A stretch of DNA of 64,000 bases, from assembly GCA_019119645.1 (NCBI GenBank), contig DWWR01000108.1, positions 20,805-84,804 of the forward strand. Reading direction: 5' to 3'. Of this stretch, positions 16,273 through 25,344 are shown piece after piece. The position numbers were made by a program, and so were the translations under genes. Under the pieces are notes generated by a model that searched no databases, was not told where the DNA came from, and saw only the letters and a program-made list of their open reading frames with translations. Origin of the DNA: Anaerobutyricum faecale (GTDB taxonomy: Bacteria; Bacillota; Clostridia; Lachnospirales; Lachnospiraceae). Numbering within the stretch: the stretch's first letter is position 1; the number at the start of each line of letters is the position of its first letter.

Positions 16273-16654
16273 GACGCTGCTGGATTTGATTTTTGGATGT
16301 CTGATCTGGAGTACGCTGGCGGAGATCATAGGACTGCTCATCGTCAGCGACCGCCTCAGCTATACCATAGGCATTGTGCTGGGGACCGTGGTCGCTGTGG
16401 GAATGAGTATCAGTATGGAGAAGGGACTGGAAAAATGTCTCCACATGAGCAGGGTCAAAGGACAGTGGGGCATGACAGTGAGGAGCATTTTCCGCTGGCT
16501 GATCATGCTGGCAGTGGTCTGGGCAGGGCTGCGTTTTGACGCCATCAGTTTCCCGGGAGTGCTTCTCGGTATTATCGGACTGAAGATCGCAGCGCTTCTG
16601 CATATGTACACAAACACATACGTGACAAAAAAGTTAAGAAAAGAAGGAAGGTGA
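16238..16654 (+). CDS. atpI: ATP synthase subunit I (AtpI-like)
   Basis: This 138-aa protein has four hydrophobic segments and lies immediately before atpB. AtpI helps assemble the c-ring or handle ions in several bacteria, notably in Na+-ATP synthase operons. It overlaps the end of the previous gene by 35 bases, which indicates translational coupling. Confidence 0.75.
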   Translation: MKRIKWIRETNETLLDLIFGCLIWSTLAEIIGLLIVSDRLSYTIGIVLGTVVAVGMSISMEKGLEKCLHMSRVKGQWGMTVRSIFRWLIMLAVVWAGLRFDAISFPGVLLGIIGLKIAALLHMYTNTYVTKKLRKEGR

Positions 16655-16658
16655 ATCA

Positions 16659-17399
16659 ATGGGAGGTGCAGCAGCCGGCCTGCCGGCGGGAGCGATGCTC
16701 TTAAGCGGCGGCGCCGACGTGGATTTTTTTATCCACAGTTACTACGAGTTTGAGCTTTTTGGACAGACGCTCTCCATCAACACCACGATGATCTCCACGG
16801 TCATTGTCTGCCTGATATTGTTCGGGCTGATCCTCTTTGCGAGGCATGAGATCATGAAAGATTATGACGAGCCCAATGCCGTACAGAATGCGGTGGAAAT
16901 GCTTGTGGAGACCATGGACGGCATGGTGGAGACCAGCATGGGTTCCCATGCGCCAAAGTACAGGAATTATATCATCACGCTCATGGCGTTTATTTTCCTG
17001 TCCAACATATCAGGCGTTTTTGGCCTGCGGGCGCCAACAGCAGACTTTGGTACAACCTTTGCCCTGGCGCTTATTACCTTTGTGATGATTGAATACGCCT
17101 GGATCAAGAGCAATGGCATTCGGTTCGTAAAGGATTTATTTGAACCGTTTCCGATCTTTTTCCCGGTGAATGTCATCAGTGAGTTTGCGACTCCGGTATC
17201 CATGTCCCTGCGTCTTTTTGGAAATGTGCTGGCCGGAACGATCATGATCAGTCTCTGGTACAGCCTTCTGCCGTGGTTCGTTAAACTGGGGATTCCGTCA
17301 TTTCTGCATGTGTATTTTGATTTGTTTTCCGGAGCGATTCAGACTTATGTATTCGGAATGCTGACCATGACATTTATCACGGACAAATATGCGGACTGA
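16659..17399 (+). CDS. atpB: ATP synthase F0 subunit a
   Basis: Subunit a forms the ion half-channels against the c-ring in the membrane. The essential arginine is in SMSLRLFGNVLAG, and several hydrophobic helices are present. The 246-aa length is normal. AAGGAAGG lies upstream of the ATG. It is the first structural gene of the operon. Confidence 0.96.
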   Translation: MGGAAAGLPAGAMLLSGGADVDFFIHSYYEFELFGQTLSINTTMISTVIVCLILFGLILFARHEIMKDYDEPNAVQNAVEMLVETMDGMVETSMGSHAPKYRNYIITLMAFIFLSNISGVFGLRAPTADFGTTFALALITFVMIEYAWIKSNGIRFVKDLFEPFPIFFPVNVISEFATPVSMSLRLFGNVLAGTIMISLWYSLLPWFVKLGIPSFLHVYFDLFSGAIQTYVFGMLTMTFITDKYAD

Positions 17400-17516
17400 G
17401 AGAGACGGGAGTTTTAAAGCAGCGAACCGGCTTTGAAAAAACGGCCGGATAGCAGGAAAGAAGCAGTACAGGTGGTACTGCGGTATGTGAAAGAATTTCA
17501 AAAGGAGGATTTTACT

Positions 17517-17786
17517 ATGATGTCACAGATTACAAACGAAGGTTTAGTGTTAGCATGTTCTGCCATCGGAGCCGGTCTTGCGCTGATCGCCGGTATCGGA
17601 CCAGGTATAGGACAGGGAATTGCCGCCGGATACGGAGCGTCCGCTGTAGGCCGCAATCCGGGCGCCAAGGGAGATATCATGTCCACCATGCTCCTGGGAC
17701 AGGCAGTTGCCGAGACGACAGGTCTTTACGGTCTGGTCATCGGTCTCATCCTGCTGTACGCAAACCCGCTGATTGGCAAATTATAA
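17517..17786 (+). CDS. atpE: ATP synthase F0 subunit c with Na+-binding signature
   Basis: This is the ion-carrying ring subunit: two transmembrane helices joined by the GRNPGAKGD loop. Gln33, Val64, Glu66, Thr67, Thr68 and Tyr71 correspond, shifted by one, to the Na+ ligand set Q32/V63/E65/S66/T67/Y70 of Ilyobacter tartaricus. That predicts Na+ rather than H+ coupling. The start at 17517 is set by AGGAGG eight bases upstream; an upstream in-frame ATG at 17433 would add an unnatural extension. Confidence 0.96.
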   Translation: MMSQITNEGLVLACSAIGAGLALIAGIGPGIGQGIAAGYGASAVGRNPGAKGDIMSTMLLGQAVAETTGLYGLVIGLILLYANPLIGKL

Positions 17787-17822
17787 AAATGCCTGGGGGA
17801 AACAGCGGAAAGGAGGCATGAG

Positions 17823-18356
17823 GTGCTATTATCATTGGATGACCGTATATTCGGCCTCGACGCGCAGCTGGTATTTCAGCTCCTCTTTATGGGCATAGCC
17901 ATCTTTCTCTTATTCATGGCAGCCAGCTATCTGCTGCTGGACCCGGTGAGAAAGATTTTAAATGACCGGAAGGAAAGAGTGATGCGGGAGCAGAGAGAGG
18001 CCCTGGAAAACCGGGAGGCCGCTTTGCGCATGCGGGAAGAATACGACGGTAAATTAAAAGAGATTGATAAAGTTGCGGAGCAGATTCTGAGCGACTCACG
18101 AAAAAAGGCGATGCAGAGAGAGAATGAGATCATCATGAACGCCAAGGAGGAGGCCGGGAGAATTGTGGCCGGTGCCCGCCAGGAGGCGGAACTTGAGCAG
18201 AAGAGGGTCAATGACCAGGTCAAACAGGAAATTATTTCCGTGGCCGCTCTTTTGTCGGAAAAGCTGGTGGCATCGTCGCTGGATGAGGAGAAACAGAACG
18301 CGCTCATTGAGCAGACGCTGAAAGAGATAGGGGATGACACATGGCAAAACAGATAA
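17823..18356 (+). CDS. atpF: ATP synthase F0 subunit b
   Basis: This is the peripheral stalk subunit. One N-terminal transmembrane segment (about residues 12-36) is followed by a long charged helix suitable for dimerisation. The start is GTG at 17823 after AAAGGAGG. Its 3' end overlaps atpH by 16 bases. The length of 177 aa is typical. Confidence 0.94.
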   Translation: MLLSLDDRIFGLDAQLVFQLLFMGIAIFLLFMAASYLLLDPVRKILNDRKERVMREQREALENREAALRMREEYDGKLKEIDKVAEQILSDSRKKAMQRENEIIMNAKEEAGRIVAGARQEAELEQKRVNDQVKQEIISVAALLSEKLVASSLDEEKQNALIEQTLKEIGDDTWQNR

Positions 18357-18889
18357 GCAGCATTTACGGTGACGCGCTGTTTTCCCTGGCTCTGGAGGAA
18401 AACGCCGTGGACAGACTGGAGGAAGAGATCGGTCTGGCAAGAGAAGTTTTCCTTGCGAACGGTGAACTCATGAGTCTGCTGAATCATCCGGAGATCGTGA
18501 AGGAAGACAAGCAGGCGCTGGTGGAAGATTCGTTTCGTGGAAAAGTTTCCGATGAGGTGCTGGGATTTTTTCATGTGATCATAGAAAAGGACCGGCAGAA
18601 GGAGATGCTGCCGATTTTTGAGCATTTTCTTAAAAAAGTCAGACAATACAGAAAGATTGGTTCTGCCAGTGTGACTTCCGCGGTGGAACTTACGCAGGAG
18701 CAGAAGAAAGCAGTGGAGAAACGCCTTCTGGAGGTGACCGATTACCGTTCCCTGGAGATTGCGTACATTGTAAAGCCGGAGATTATCGGCGGCCTTATCA
18801 TCCGCCTGGATAACCGGGTGGTGGACAGCAGCCTGAAAACACAGATTGATACTCTGAGCCGGCAGCTGTCGAAGATTCAGCTGTCATAA
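18341..18889 (+). CDS. atpH: ATP synthase F1 subunit delta
   Basis: Delta links the b stalk to the alpha3beta3 head. The protein has the family N-terminus (ISSIYGDALFSLA) and the C-terminal segment IIGGLIIRLDNRVVDSSLKTQ. The start codon lies inside the end of atpF, so translation is coupled. It is 182 aa. Confidence 0.95.
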   Translation: MAKQISSIYGDALFSLALEENAVDRLEEEIGLAREVFLANGELMSLLNHPEIVKEDKQALVEDSFRGKVSDEVLGFFHVIIEKDRQKEMLPIFEHFLKKVRQYRKIGSASVTSAVELTQEQKKAVEKRLLEVTDYRSLEIAYIVKPEIIGGLIIRLDNRVVDSSLKTQIDTLSRQLSKIQLS

Positions 18890-18913
18890 AACAGAAAGAA
18901 GGTGTGGGAAGTT

Positions 18914-20419
18914 TTGGTAAAAATCAGACCGGAGGAAATCAGTTCCGTCATCCGGGAGCAGATCAAAAATTATGTGACGAAACTGGAGACCGCCGATGTG
19001 GGAACCGTCATCCAGGTGGCCGACGGGGTGGCCCGTATTTACGGACTGGAAAAAGCCATGCAGGGTGAGCTGCTGGAATTCCCCGGGGAAGTATACGGAA
19101 TGGTGATGAATCTGGAAGAAGATAATGTGGGAGCGGTTCTTCTGGGAGATAACAGAAATGTCAGCGAAGGAGATACCGTAAAAACCACCGGACGTGTCAT
19201 CGAGGTGCCGGTGGGAGACGCCCTGACCGGACGCGTGGTCAATGCGCTGGGACAGCCTATTGACGGCCGGGGACCGGTGGAGACGAAAACGTTCCGCCCG
19301 GTGGAAAGAGTGGCCCACGGCGTCATCGACCGTCAGCCGGTGGATACGCCGGTGCAGACCGGCATCAAGGCCATTGATTCCATGGTGCCCATCGGAAGGG
19401 GCCAGCGGGAACTGATCATCGGGGATCGTCAGACGGGAAAAACAGCGATCGCTGTGGATACGATCATTAACCAGAAGGGGCAGAATATGCACTGCATCTA
19501 TGTGGCTGTCGGACAGAAAGCATCCACAGTGGCAGGCATCGTAAAGACTTTGGAAGAATATGGAGCCATGGACTACACTACGGTGGTGGCCTCCACTGCC
19601 AGCGAGCTGGCGCCCCTTCAGTATATCGCGCCTTACGCCGGCTGCGCCATGGGAGAAGAATGGATGGAGCGGGGCGAAGATGTACTGGTCATTTATGATG
19701 ATTTAAGTAAACATGCGGCAGCCTATCGTACCCTGTCTCTGCTTTTGCGGCGGCCGCCGGGAAGAGAGGCTTATCCGGGCGATGTGTTCTATCTGCATTC
19801 GCGTCTTCTGGAGAGAGCGTCAAGATTGTCCGAAGAGCTGGGCGGCGGGTCGCTCACAGCCATTCCGATCATCGAGACCCAGGCGGGGGATGTATCCGCC
19901 TATATTCCGACGAATGTGATTTCTATTACAGACGGACAGATTTATCTGGAGACGGAGATGTTTAACGCGGGCTTCCGTCCGGCGATCAACGCCGGTCTCT
20001 CCGTATCCCGTGTAGGTGGAGCGGCGCAGATTAAAGCCATGAAAAAGATTGCAGGGCCGATTCGTACTGAGCTGGCCCAGTACCGGGAGCTGGCGGCTTT
20101 TGCCCAGTTCGGGTCTGAACTTGACGAGGATACCAGAGAACGTCTGGCCCAGGGCGAGCGCATCAGAGAAAGCCTGAAACAGCCGCAGTATAAAACGCTG
20201 CCGGTGGAACAGCAGGTTCTGATCATCTATGCGGTCACTCAGAAATATCTGCTGGATATTCCGGTGGAGCGGGTGTTGGAGTTTGAAGAAGAACTTCTGG
20301 AATTTGTGGACACGAAATACCCGGAAATTTACAGGGAGATCCGGAAGACAAAAGATATGAGCAAAGAGACAGAACTGCTTATGCAGAAGGCGATTACGGA
20401 ATTTAAGGAGACATTTTAA
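18914..20419 (+). CDS. atpA: ATP synthase F1 subunit alpha
   Basis: This is the non-catalytic nucleotide-binding subunit. The P-loop is GDRQTGKTAIA, and the core GIKAIDSMVPIGRGQRELI precedes it. The start is most likely TTG at 18914, giving MVKIRPEEIS with AAGGTG nine bases upstream; the GTG at 18902 falls within that ribosome-binding site. The product is 501 aa. Confidence 0.96.
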   Translation: MVKIRPEEISSVIREQIKNYVTKLETADVGTVIQVADGVARIYGLEKAMQGELLEFPGEVYGMVMNLEEDNVGAVLLGDNRNVSEGDTVKTTGRVIEVPVGDALTGRVVNALGQPIDGRGPVETKTFRPVERVAHGVIDRQPVDTPVQTGIKAIDSMVPIGRGQRELIIGDRQTGKTAIAVDTIINQKGQNMHCIYVAVGQKASTVAGIVKTLEEYGAMDYTTVVASTASELAPLQYIAPYAGCAMGEEWMERGEDVLVIYDDLSKHAAAYRTLSLLLRRPPGREAYPGDVFYLHSRLLERASRLSEELGGGSLTAIPIIETQAGDVSAYIPTNVISITDGQIYLETEMFNAGFRPAINAGLSVSRVGGAAQIKAMKKIAGPIRTELAQYRELAAFAQFGSELDEDTRERLAQGERIRESLKQPQYKTLPVEQQVLIIYAVTQKYLLDIPVERVLEFEEELLEFVDTKYPEIYREIRKTKDMSKETELLMQKAITEFKETF

Positions 20420-20531
20420 TAAACAGCGCTGAGCGCATGCGCTGTCAGACTGCCGCATGAATACGGAAATGCCGTGGAGATAAATCTATACGGTATAGCA
20501 GGATGCGGCGGGAATAAGGTGGTGATATAAG

Positions 20532-21470
20532 ATGGCGTCCATGAGAGATATTAAAAGGCGCAAGGACAGCATACAGAGTACGCAGCAGATTACAAAAGCC
20601 ATGAAGCTGGTATCCACCGTAAAGCTGCAGCGGGCGAGAGCCAGGGCAGATAACGCCCGGCCATATTTTGACAAAATGTATGAGACGATTCAATCCATTT
20701 TGTCCACATCGGAAAAGCTGGACCATCCGTACCTGTCTGCCGGAAATTCGACGAGGAAGGCGGTCATCGTGGTTACTTCCAACCGGGGACTGGCCGGAGG
20801 TTATAATAATAATGTCACCCGCCTCATTACGGACAGCGGCTGGCAAAAGGAAGATGTGGATATCTACGGAGTCGGGCGGAAGGGAGTGGAAATCCTTTCC
20901 AGAAGAGGCTATTCTATCGTCGCGGACGACTCGGATATGATCAACGCTCCCTCTTTTGCCGACGCGGCGTCCCTGGGAGAGCGTGTGCTGGACGCCTTTG
21001 CGGCGGGAGAAATCGGAGAAATTTATCTGGCCTACACCAGATTTAAAAATACGGTGGTTCATGTGCCGGTGCTCATGAAGCTTCTCCCGGTGGATGTGGA
21101 GCCGGGGGCTGCGGACGGCCAGGTGAAAGACGGTAATTTTGCGGGCGAGGACGGGCAGACGTTATCCGGCAGCCATCCGGCAGTTCCGGCCGGTCAGCAG
21201 AGAAAACGACTGCTGATGAATTATGAGCCGGGGCCGGAAGAAGCTTTGAACCTGCTCATTCCGAAGTATATAAACAGCACGATTTTCGGGGCCTTCATCG
21301 AAGCCGCCGCCAGTGAGAACGGCGCGAGAATGCAGGCCATGGATGCGGCGACCAGTAACGCCGACGATATGATCGCCACTCTGTCCCTGGTTTATAACCG
21401 GGCAAGGCAGGGGGCCATCACACAGGAACTGACAGAAATTATTTCAGGCGCGGAAGCGCTCGATGGATAG
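20532..21470 (+). CDS. atpG: ATP synthase F1 subunit gamma
   Basis: Gamma is the central rotor shaft. N-terminal MRDIKRRKDSIQSTQQITKA and C-terminal ARQGAITQELTEIISGA are canonical coiled-coil regions. At 312 aa it is about 25 residues longer than most homologues because of a Gly/Asp-rich insertion near residues 195-220. A 112-base gap without a terminator separates it from atpA. Confidence 0.96.
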   Translation: MASMRDIKRRKDSIQSTQQITKAMKLVSTVKLQRARARADNARPYFDKMYETIQSILSTSEKLDHPYLSAGNSTRKAVIVVTSNRGLAGGYNNNVTRLITDSGWQKEDVDIYGVGRKGVEILSRRGYSIVADDSDMINAPSFADAASLGERVLDAFAAGEIGEIYLAYTRFKNTVVHVPVLMKLLPVDVEPGAADGQVKDGNFAGEDGQTLSGSHPAVPAGQQRKRLLMNYEPGPEEALNLLIPKYINSTIFGAFIEAAASENGARMQAMDAATSNADDMIATLSLVYNRARQGAITQELTEIISGAEALDG

Positions 21471-21486
21471 GAGAAGGAGTAAAAAG

Positions 21487-22881
21487 ATGACAGCACAAAA
21501 CACAGGTACCATTACCCAGGTGATCGGCGCTGTCCTGGATATCAGATTCAGCAAAGGCGTTCTGCCGGAAATCAACGATGCAGTTACCATCGAAAAGAAA
21601 GACGGCGGCCGGCTGACAGCGGAGGTGGCGCAGCATCTTGGAGATGATGTGGTCAGGTGCATTGCCATGGGACCCACGGACGGACTGGTCCGGGGGATGG
21701 AAGCCGTCGCATCCGGAGGGCCGATTACCGTGCCGGTGGGCGAGATTACTCTGGGACGGATCTTCAATGTCTTGGGGGAACCCATTGATAACAAACCTCT
21801 GCCGGAGGATGTGAGACGGAGTCCCATTCACCGGAAAGCGCCGGCCTTTTCAGAGCAGTCGACAAAGACGGAAGTGCTGGAGACCGGCATCAAGGTGGTG
21901 GATTTGCTCTGCCCGTACCAGAAAGGCGGTAAGATCGGTCTGTTCGGCGGTGCCGGCGTGGGGAAAACGGTGCTCATTCAGGAGCTGATCCGCAATATCG
22001 CCACAGAGCACGGCGGTTATTCCGTTTTTACCGGCGTGGGAGAGCGGACCCGGGAAGGCAATGATCTCTACCGGGAGATGAGCGAGTCCGGCGTTATTGA
22101 CAAGACGGCCATGGTGTTTGGACAGATGAACGAACCGCCGGGAGCCCGCATGCGGGTGGGGCTGAGCGGTCTTACCATCGCGGAGGATTTCCGGGACCGG
22201 GGCGGAAAGGATGTTTTATTATTCATTGATAACATTTTCCGTTTCACTCAGGCAGGTTCTGAGGTGTCCGCCCTTCTGGGCCGGGTGCCGAGTGCCGTAG
22301 GTTATCAGCCGACGCTGCAGACGGAGATGGGAGCGCTGCAGGAAAGGATCACTTCCACCAGGAACGGTTCTATCACCTCAGTGCAGGCGGTTTATGTGCC
22401 GGCCGATGACCTGACAGACCCGGCGCCGGCCACCACATTTGCCCATCTGGACGCTACCACGGTACTTTCCCGTGCCATTGTGGAGCAGGGAATTTACCCT
22501 GCGGTGGATCCTCTGGAATCCACTTCAAGAATCCTTGATCCGCGTATCGTGGGAGAGGAGCATTATCAGGTGGCCAGGGGCGTACAGGAGATCCTGCAAA
22601 GATATAAGGAGCTGCAGGATATTATCGCCATCCTCGGCATGGACGAATTATCAGAAGAAGATAAACTTCTGGTATCCCGTGCCCGGAAGATCCAGAGATT
22701 CCTGTCGCAGCCATTCTTTGTGGCCGAACAGTTTACCGGAACCAAAGGCCGTTATGTGCCGCTTTCTGATACCATTCAGGGATTTCAGGAACTGCTGGCA
22801 GGTAAATACGATGATATTCCGGAGGGTCTGTTCTTAAATGCCGGCAGTATGGATGATGTCCTGGCCAGGACGCGCAGGTAG
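21487..22881 (+). CDS. atpD: ATP synthase F1 subunit beta
   Basis: This is the catalytic subunit. The P-loop is GGAGVGKTVLIQE, the catalytic Glu is in GERTREGND, and the DELSEED-type lever reads DELSEEDK. The start at 21487 has AAGGAG about seven bases upstream. The length of 464 aa is standard. Confidence 0.98.
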   Translation: MTAQNTGTITQVIGAVLDIRFSKGVLPEINDAVTIEKKDGGRLTAEVAQHLGDDVVRCIAMGPTDGLVRGMEAVASGGPITVPVGEITLGRIFNVLGEPIDNKPLPEDVRRSPIHRKAPAFSEQSTKTEVLETGIKVVDLLCPYQKGGKIGLFGGAGVGKTVLIQELIRNIATEHGGYSVFTGVGERTREGNDLYREMSESGVIDKTAMVFGQMNEPPGARMRVGLSGLTIAEDFRDRGGKDVLLFIDNIFRFTQAGSEVSALLGRVPSAVGYQPTLQTEMGALQERITSTRNGSITSVQAVYVPADDLTDPAPATTFAHLDATTVLSRAIVEQGIYPAVDPLESTSRILDPRIVGEEHYQVARGVQEILQRYKELQDIIAILGMDELSEEDKLLVSRARKIQRFLSQPFFVAEQFTGTKGRYVPLSDTIQGFQELLAGKYDDIPEGLFLNAGSMDDVLARTRR

Positions 22882-22889
22882 GTGATGAA

Positions 22890-23297
22890 ATGGCAGAGAA
22901 AAGCTTCAGACTGGAAATTATCTCACCGGACCGGATTTTCTATACCAATGATGTCACGATGGTCGAGTATAATACGGTGGACGGCGAGGTGGGAGTCTAT
23001 GCGGAACATATTCCCATGACCCAGATCATCGCGCCAGGTCGTCTCACCATCACCGAGGAAAACGGACAGAAGATGGCCGCGCTGCTCTCGGGTTTCGTGG
23101 AGATCACCCCGGAGAAGGTGACCATCCTGGCGGAAGCGGTGGAATGGCCGCAGAATATCGATGTGGCCCGGGCCCGGAGAGCCCGCCAGCGGGCACAGCA
23201 GATTCTGGAACAAGAAACGGATGAGCGGGAGACCGCACTGGCGGAGGCAGCCCTCGCGAGAGCTCTGGTGCGGCTGGACACCGTGGAAATAAAATAA
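22890..23297 (+). CDS. atpC: ATP synthase F1 subunit epsilon
   Basis: Epsilon is the regulatory rotor subunit, with an N-terminal beta sandwich (LEIISPDRIFY, GEVGVYAEH) and a two-helix C-terminal domain rich in Arg and Ala. It is the last gene of the operon and is followed by a strong terminator. It is 135 aa. Confidence 0.95.
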   Translation: MAEKSFRLEIISPDRIFYTNDVTMVEYNTVDGEVGVYAEHIPMTQIIAPGRLTITEENGQKMAALLSGFVEITPEKVTILAEAVEWPQNIDVARARRARQRAQQILEQETDERETALAEAALARALVRLDTVEIK

Positions 23298-23303
23298 TAA
23301 CGG

Positions 23304-23346
23304 GAAAACGGCAGAAACCTGCGAGGTTGAGCCGTTTTCTTTTTTT
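23304..23346 (+). terminator. Terminator of the ATP synthase operon
   Basis: GAAAACGGC pairs with GCCGTTTTC and is followed by a T-rich run. Confidence 0.88.
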
Positions 23347-23419
23347 ATGTACAATACAGGAGAATTCCGGCTGCTTTGGTAAAGCAGCGGGAAACTCACC
23401 TGAATTTCCATAATATTTC

Positions 23420-23447
23420 TGGACAAAGTCGTCAGAATCCTTATAAT
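23420..23447 (+). promoter_or_regulatory. Promoter for the DivIVA-like gene
   Basis: TGGACA and TATAAT are separated by 16 bp. The transcript would carry a leader of about 130 nt before the start at 23583. A perfect hairpin GCTGCTTT/AAAGCAGC lies just upstream (about 23370-23388). I see nothing else in 23347-23582. Confidence 0.65.
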
Positions 23448-23582
23448 TAAATATATACGCCTGCCATAGGAGCATCTGCTCCCGGGGCAGAAGACGGCGG
23501 CAGAGCATCCGCACGCTGTGCGGAGGGATAATCATGCATGAAATAAACAGCCGCTGTAAATGTAAAAAAAGGGGGAGCCAGA

Positions 23583-24464
23583 ATGAAAGCACAGGAATTA
23601 CTGACATACGTGGAAGAACTGGTTTTTAAAACATCCATGTTTGGCTATGACAAAGATGAGGTGGATGTCCAGCTGGATAAGATCTGTGATGAGATTGAGG
23701 CCATCGTAAAGGAAAAGGATAAGGAAATTGAAGCACTGAAAAAAGGACAGACGATCATCATTTCTGATGATTCCGTCAGATTAAAAAAAGATGAGGAACC
23801 GTCCGCAGAAGCGCAGCCGGAGATGGATGAGGAAACAGAGGTTGGCGAATTAAAGAAACAGATAGAGACTCTGCGGAAGAGATTGCAGGAAGCGCAGGCC
23901 CAGGCGGAGGCGGCGGAGAAACAGGCGGAAGAAGCGGAAAAGAAAGCAGCCGCAGCTGAGGGACGAGCCGCTGTAGCAAGAAGCAAAGCCATGGCCGAAG
24001 CGGCCGCAAAGGCAGAGACAGCACCATCGGCCGGACAGTCAGCGCCGGAAGAGACCAGACAACCGCAGGCTGAGGAGAGTACAGAGGCACAGAACGCGCC
24101 GAAGAACCGCGATGAAGCTTATGAGCAGTACATAAGAAATGCCGATCTGCTCTGCAGACAGCTTTCCGATATTCAGAGCAAGCAGGATTCCATCATAAAA
24201 GAAGCAGAAGAAAAAGCAGCGAAAAGCATAAAAGAAGCCGAGGAGAAAGCCGCGGAGAGTCTGAAAGAGGCAGAAGCAAAAGCGGCAAAGATCGTGGAGG
24301 AAGCTCAGGTGCAGGCCAACGAGATTCTGGCAGGCATACAGAGCCGGCGCGCAGAAGAGCAGAAGAAATACGATGAGCTCCTGGCTCAGAAACAGAAGAT
24401 GCTTTCTTCCTTGAAAGAGATGGCAGAAGATGTCAGCGGTCTTCTGGAAAAGGTACAGGCATAA
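23583..24464 (+). CDS. DivIVA-domain coiled-coil protein
   Basis: The N-terminus carries a DivIVA-like motif: FKTSMFGYDKDEVDVQLDKI at about residues 15-34, which in the family binds curved membrane. Long Ala/Glu/Lys-rich coiled coils follow (about residues 85-140 and 200-290), separated by a Pro/Gln/Ser-rich linker. Such proteins organise septum or pole-associated machinery in Firmicutes. The strong ribosome-binding site reads AGGGGGAG. It has its own promoter and terminator. Its specific partner is unknown. Confidence 0.75.
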   Translation: MKAQELLTYVEELVFKTSMFGYDKDEVDVQLDKICDEIEAIVKEKDKEIEALKKGQTIIISDDSVRLKKDEEPSAEAQPEMDEETEVGELKKQIETLRKRLQEAQAQAEAAEKQAEEAEKKAAAAEGRAAVARSKAMAEAAAKAETAPSAGQSAPEETRQPQAEESTEAQNAPKNRDEAYEQYIRNADLLCRQLSDIQSKQDSIIKEAEEKAAKSIKEAEEKAAESLKEAEAKAAKIVEEAQVQANEILAGIQSRRAEEQKKYDELLAQKQKMLSSLKEMAEDVSGLLEKVQA

Positions 24465-24490
24465 CGAAACAGTTACGGCAAAAAGGCAGG

Positions 24491-24526
24491 GAGCGTATCG
24501 TTCCGGAAGGAACGGTGCGCTTTCTT
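24491..24526 (+). terminator. Terminator after the DivIVA-like gene
   Basis: AGCGTATCGTTCC pairs with GGAACGGTGCGCT (two wobble positions) around GGAA, followed by TTTCTT. Confidence 0.7.
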
Positions 24527-24585
24527 CAACATAAGGGAACAGAAAAAAGGACATAAATAAAAATAGAAAAGACAGAGGAAAAATA

Positions 24586-25242
24586 ATGATTAAACTGGTA
24601 ATTTTTGATATGGACGGTCTGATGTTTGACACGGAGAGAGCAACTTGCCGTGCCTTCATGGAGAAGGCAGCGCAGTGGGGTTACGAGCCGACCGAAGCAC
24701 AGTATCTGCAGCTGCTGGGACTCAACGCGCAGGCGATCCTGGCAAAATATCATGAGTTCTTTCATGATGAAGAGCTCGACGCTCCGGAATTATACAGACA
24801 GGTGGGAGAGCGCAAAGCGCAGATCCTCAGCACGGAAGGCATGCCGGTCAAAAAAGGTCTTGTGGGACTGCTGGACGTGCTGGATCAAAAAGGGATCAAA
24901 AAGGCAGTAGCCAGCGGCAGTTCCTTTGAATCTATCGAGCAGAATATCGCGGCCGCCGGGCTGACCGGCAGATTTGATCTGCTGATGACCACGGAATGGG
25001 TAAAGAGAGGCAAGCCATTTCCGGATGTATTCCTTGCCATCTGTGATAAACTGAACATAGAACCGTCCGACGCGCTGGTGCTGGAAGACGCTGAGAACGG
25101 TGTCCGCGCCGCTCTGGCGGCCGGCATCCGGGTGATCAATGTGCCGGATATGCTGCCGCTGCCGGAGGAACTGGCTGGACAGTGCGTCTCTGTGGAAGAG
25201 TCACTCTGCGATGTGATTCCATACATCGAAAAGGAAGCGTAA
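24586..25242 (+). CDS. HAD-superfamily phosphatase/phosphomutase-like hydrolase
   Basis: This 218-aa protein belongs to HAD subfamily IA (beta-phosphoglucomutase-like). Motif I is DMDGLMFDTE with both aspartates, motif II lies in VASGSS, motif III is the lysine in KRGKPFPDVF, and motif IV is LEDAENGV. It acts on a small phosphorylated metabolite in the cytoplasm; the substrate cannot be read from sequence. Confidence 0.88.
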   Translation: MIKLVIFDMDGLMFDTERATCRAFMEKAAQWGYEPTEAQYLQLLGLNAQAILAKYHEFFHDEELDAPELYRQVGERKAQILSTEGMPVKKGLVGLLDVLDQKGIKKAVASGSSFESIEQNIAAAGLTGRFDLLMTTEWVKRGKPFPDVFLAICDKLNIEPSDALVLEDAENGVRAALAAGIRVINVPDMLPLPEELAGQCVSVEESLCDVIPYIEKEA

Positions 25243-25344
25243 GATTTTCTGTTCCCGTCTCAAAAGAAAACTGAAGCGGGACAAACACACATACTTCGCG
25301 CCCGGCATAAAGTAAAGAGAAGTCATGGGAAAGCAGGAATTGCT

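Noticed and set aside
23104..23607. 167-residue minus-strand frame across the atpC end and downstream gap
   Set aside because: It overlaps atpC and its terminator antisense, and no domain is recognisable. The part over the intergenic gap looks vaguely protein-like but is not supported.
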